Shown here: piece after piece, positions 24,401 to 24,866 of the stretch
How the letters are laid out: every line of letters begins with the position of its first letter
Position numbering within the stretch: position 1 is the first letter of the stretch
Position numbers and translations under genes: made by a program
Assembly (NCBI GenBank): GCA_047629355.1
Contig: JBLHWU010000087.1
Coordinates: 1 to 24,866 of the forward strand
From: CAYUNA01 sp047629355
Lineage (GTDB): Bacteria > Bacteroidota > Bacteroidia > Chitinophagales > Saprospiraceae
Direction of reading: 5' to 3'
DNA length: 24,866 bases
Notes under the pieces: generated by a model
What the model was told of the DNA's origin: nothing
Seen by the model: the letters and a program-made list of their open reading frames with translations, nothing else
Database searches by the model: none

Positions 24401-24662
24401 GGTTAAGGTTTCGGCAGAACGAATTGGACAGCAAGTAAAAATTAGCGTTTCTGATAATGGAGAAGGTATGCGTAAGGAAAAACTGGAGACACTATTTACT
24501 ATTTGTACGCTAGAAACCAATCAGCAGCAAGATGGCCGTTTGTCCTTGGGATTGCACCTCTGCCAGGAGTTAATTGAACTGGTTGATGGGCAAATAGCTG
24601 TGGAAAGTGAGGAAGGGAAGGGAACTACTTTTACGATTGTTTTGCCAGTAGCAAATGGCTAA
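21408..24662 (+). CDS. Sensor histidine kinase with periplasmic two-component-regulator propeller
   Basis: I choose the ATG at 21408 (1084 residues); the open frame extends to a TTG at 21399. A signal peptide or anchor follows a long basic n-region (RDRNERRPNRF, then SFIFLFICCLPAAFSQ). Residues about 50-670 form propeller-type repeats (STEDGLSDNLVGSFLEDSGG, FVWLSTRRGLNRFDG, NLWFGTLKGVLRYNP, NLWLSSERGIIRF). A Y_Y_Y domain follows (FAFKVEGLDNNWTYQ, RLPYGKYQLKIKAQD), then one transmembrane helix (about 801-815), a coiled coil, the dimerisation domain with H870 (ILGHDLRNPV) and the ATPase domain (N988 in NLISNAFRF, DNGEG at 1016-1020). The second glycine box is degenerate (DGRLSLGLHL, not GTGLGL). 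There is no receiver or AraC domain, so it is not a full hybrid HTCS. The partner regulator is not adjacent upstream. Confidence 0.92.
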   Translation: MNCLLLKICFNRNFCFRDRNERRPNRFPFSATISFIFLFICCLPAAFSQKYITSFTNYSTEDGLSDNLVGSFLEDSGGFVWLSTRRGLNRFDGQNFKVFYQKNEENNSHCGDAYEDVNGHVWVSFMKEKGQIKKGYNYYLIDKSYTIHAFKDYFKEHIPFEEDLIYGIQQMKNRVLYLTLTTGQIFKYDGKFTLLIADDSYGEARVSPKMEVSGNVYLLTKQYIITINPDGKIINQYDRLSRNHLASPVNNSEEYKWTPPIFEQGFFSISTFRNEAKILEEFNYETAIKDRNPLSKETIIYTLPYQNQAYYCTVQSGNIALFDKEKKLIYDFYPVIAESIGDNYVTEEVLFRPNQIWYGNNQGFCILDYKLNPFDQYLNTGMSFSTRGITKLSDGRLIVIAYRQITEIDEQTGSIKRLSFKNRSKKRGLIELDNIHLLFGTYGSEFEIYNSETGESTFTDVREEDELGYGRNPLFIPFKDSKDNLWFGTLKGVLRYNPIEKSVEASVDYHEYGELKKEEVTYLEEAGEGIWLATTNGLYILDADRGIINHFAPFPKMVIKHFYREGFVFWLATTSHGLVKWNMESGETRQINKETGLLDDQLMAVYPDTSGNLWLSSERGIIRFEKATGNIQTYLESDGITNNEFNISSHYQAADGKIYFGGLNGVTAFYPEDVKIVKEEEPPFILTNYYQTDGDTIQDKLSDFIQHPIIKITPNTISTTIHFSYLNYKNVSNTRFAFKVEGLDNNWTYQNENFIRLNRLPYGKYQLKIKAQDYSSQWIGQELSIPIEVIAPFYEQTHWQLLGIGTALLLMYLSFKWRLQRNKVKQKKLELLVEKRTAVVEKQKEELKDLNFSLQTSNETKDRLFAILGHDLRNPVLSFQNLSKSLSYLLESKQYGRIIEVGDFLEKQAQELYHLLDNLLHWALSQRNDLPIGFSKINLSEIVNIVFKNNANLSETAEISLKSSVSEDIFIESDARILETVFRNLISNAFRFTKPGGWVKVSAERIGQQVKISVSDNGEGMRKEKLETLFTICTLETNQQQDGRLSLGLHLCQELIELVDGQIAVESEEGKGTTFTIVLPVANG

Positions 24663-24765
24663 AGTTCACTTAGTAATTATTAAAATTTATCCATCTATCT
24701 TTAAAAGATGGCTATTTATGTCAAAAAATAACATAGATATGGACAAATTTAGACATAAAATCAAC

Positions 24766-24801
24766 CTTAGTGAAAACGATTTAATAAGTTAAGCCATAAT
24801 T
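24766..24801. repeat. Partial copy of the 18342-18509 palindrome arm
   Basis: AGTGAAAACGATTTAATAAG and two more bases (24769-24790) equal the reverse complement of the right arm at 18485-18506, and CCATAAT also recurs. Only one arm is within the window; the other would lie past its end. It could be a second element of that family, or a shared regulatory sequence upstream of the gene at 24832. Confidence 0.6.
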
Positions 24802-24831
24802 TATTTGTACCATTGCGAAAAAAATAATTTT

Positions 24832-24866
24832 ATGGCACGTTTATTCAAAGAATTTTATACCCCAGA
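24832..24866 (+). CDS. Start of a gene cut by the window end
   Basis: An ATG preceded by an A-rich stretch opens MARLFKEFYTP and stays open to the end of the window (11 codons). The beginning resembles the N-terminus of some DNA alkylation repair (AlkD-like HEAT repeat) proteins, but this is far too little to assign a function. It is 169 bases downstream of the propeller kinase. Confidence 0.4.
   Translation, partial: MARLFKEFYTP

Overview
The window reads as chromosomal DNA of a Bacteroidota bacterium, probably of the Saprospiria/Cytophagia type. This placement is an inference. It rests on a C-terminal type IX secretion sorting domain (gene at 13034-14050), Bacteroidota-style -7 elements (TAnnTTTG) before several genes, the lack of Shine-Dalgarno sequences, a CarboxypepD_reg/plug/barrel outer-membrane protein, a DUF4890-like protein and a propeller-type sensor kinase. 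No rRNA, tRNA, CRISPR array, transposase or prophage gene was seen.

Region 1 (1-7748) is a branched-chain amino acid operon on the plus strand: ilvD, ilvB, ilvN, ilvC, ilvA. IlvA makes 2-oxobutanoate. IlvB/N, IlvC and IlvD then form the common 2-oxoacid precursors of valine, leucine and isoleucine. Every junction in the operon carries a different palindromic repeat, and a further long palindrome lies upstream of ilvD. Region 2 (7749-9315) is small accessory DNA: a frameshifted antitoxin-like gene, a DUF6843-like lipoprotein on the minus strand and a GNAT acetyltransferase. Region 3 (9316-11889) holds trxB and fbaA on the plus strand, ending at a strong bidirectional terminator. Region 4 (11900-16211, minus strand) holds mltG, a T9SS cargo protein one base upstream of it, a stand-alone cytochrome c oxidase subunit III gene, a TonB-C-like secreted protein and a small DUF4890/Spy-like periplasmic protein. 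Region 5 (16575-24662, plus strand) is a signalling block: a LytS-type kinase overlapping a LytTR response regulator, a large outer-membrane beta-barrel protein, and a periplasmic-propeller histidine kinase. A truncated gene starts at 24832.

The most unusual feature is the intergenic DNA. There are (i) short palindromes built from 7-nt units of different sequence, mostly placed just after stop codons; (ii) palindromes of about 160-170 bp, MITE-like but with no transposase; (iii) a two-hairpin repeat found at 5238-5318 and 11900-11985; and (iv) a 33-nt hairpin found at 2384-2416 and 18526-18558. None of these is explained by the coding annotation. They are the best candidates for something not yet described.
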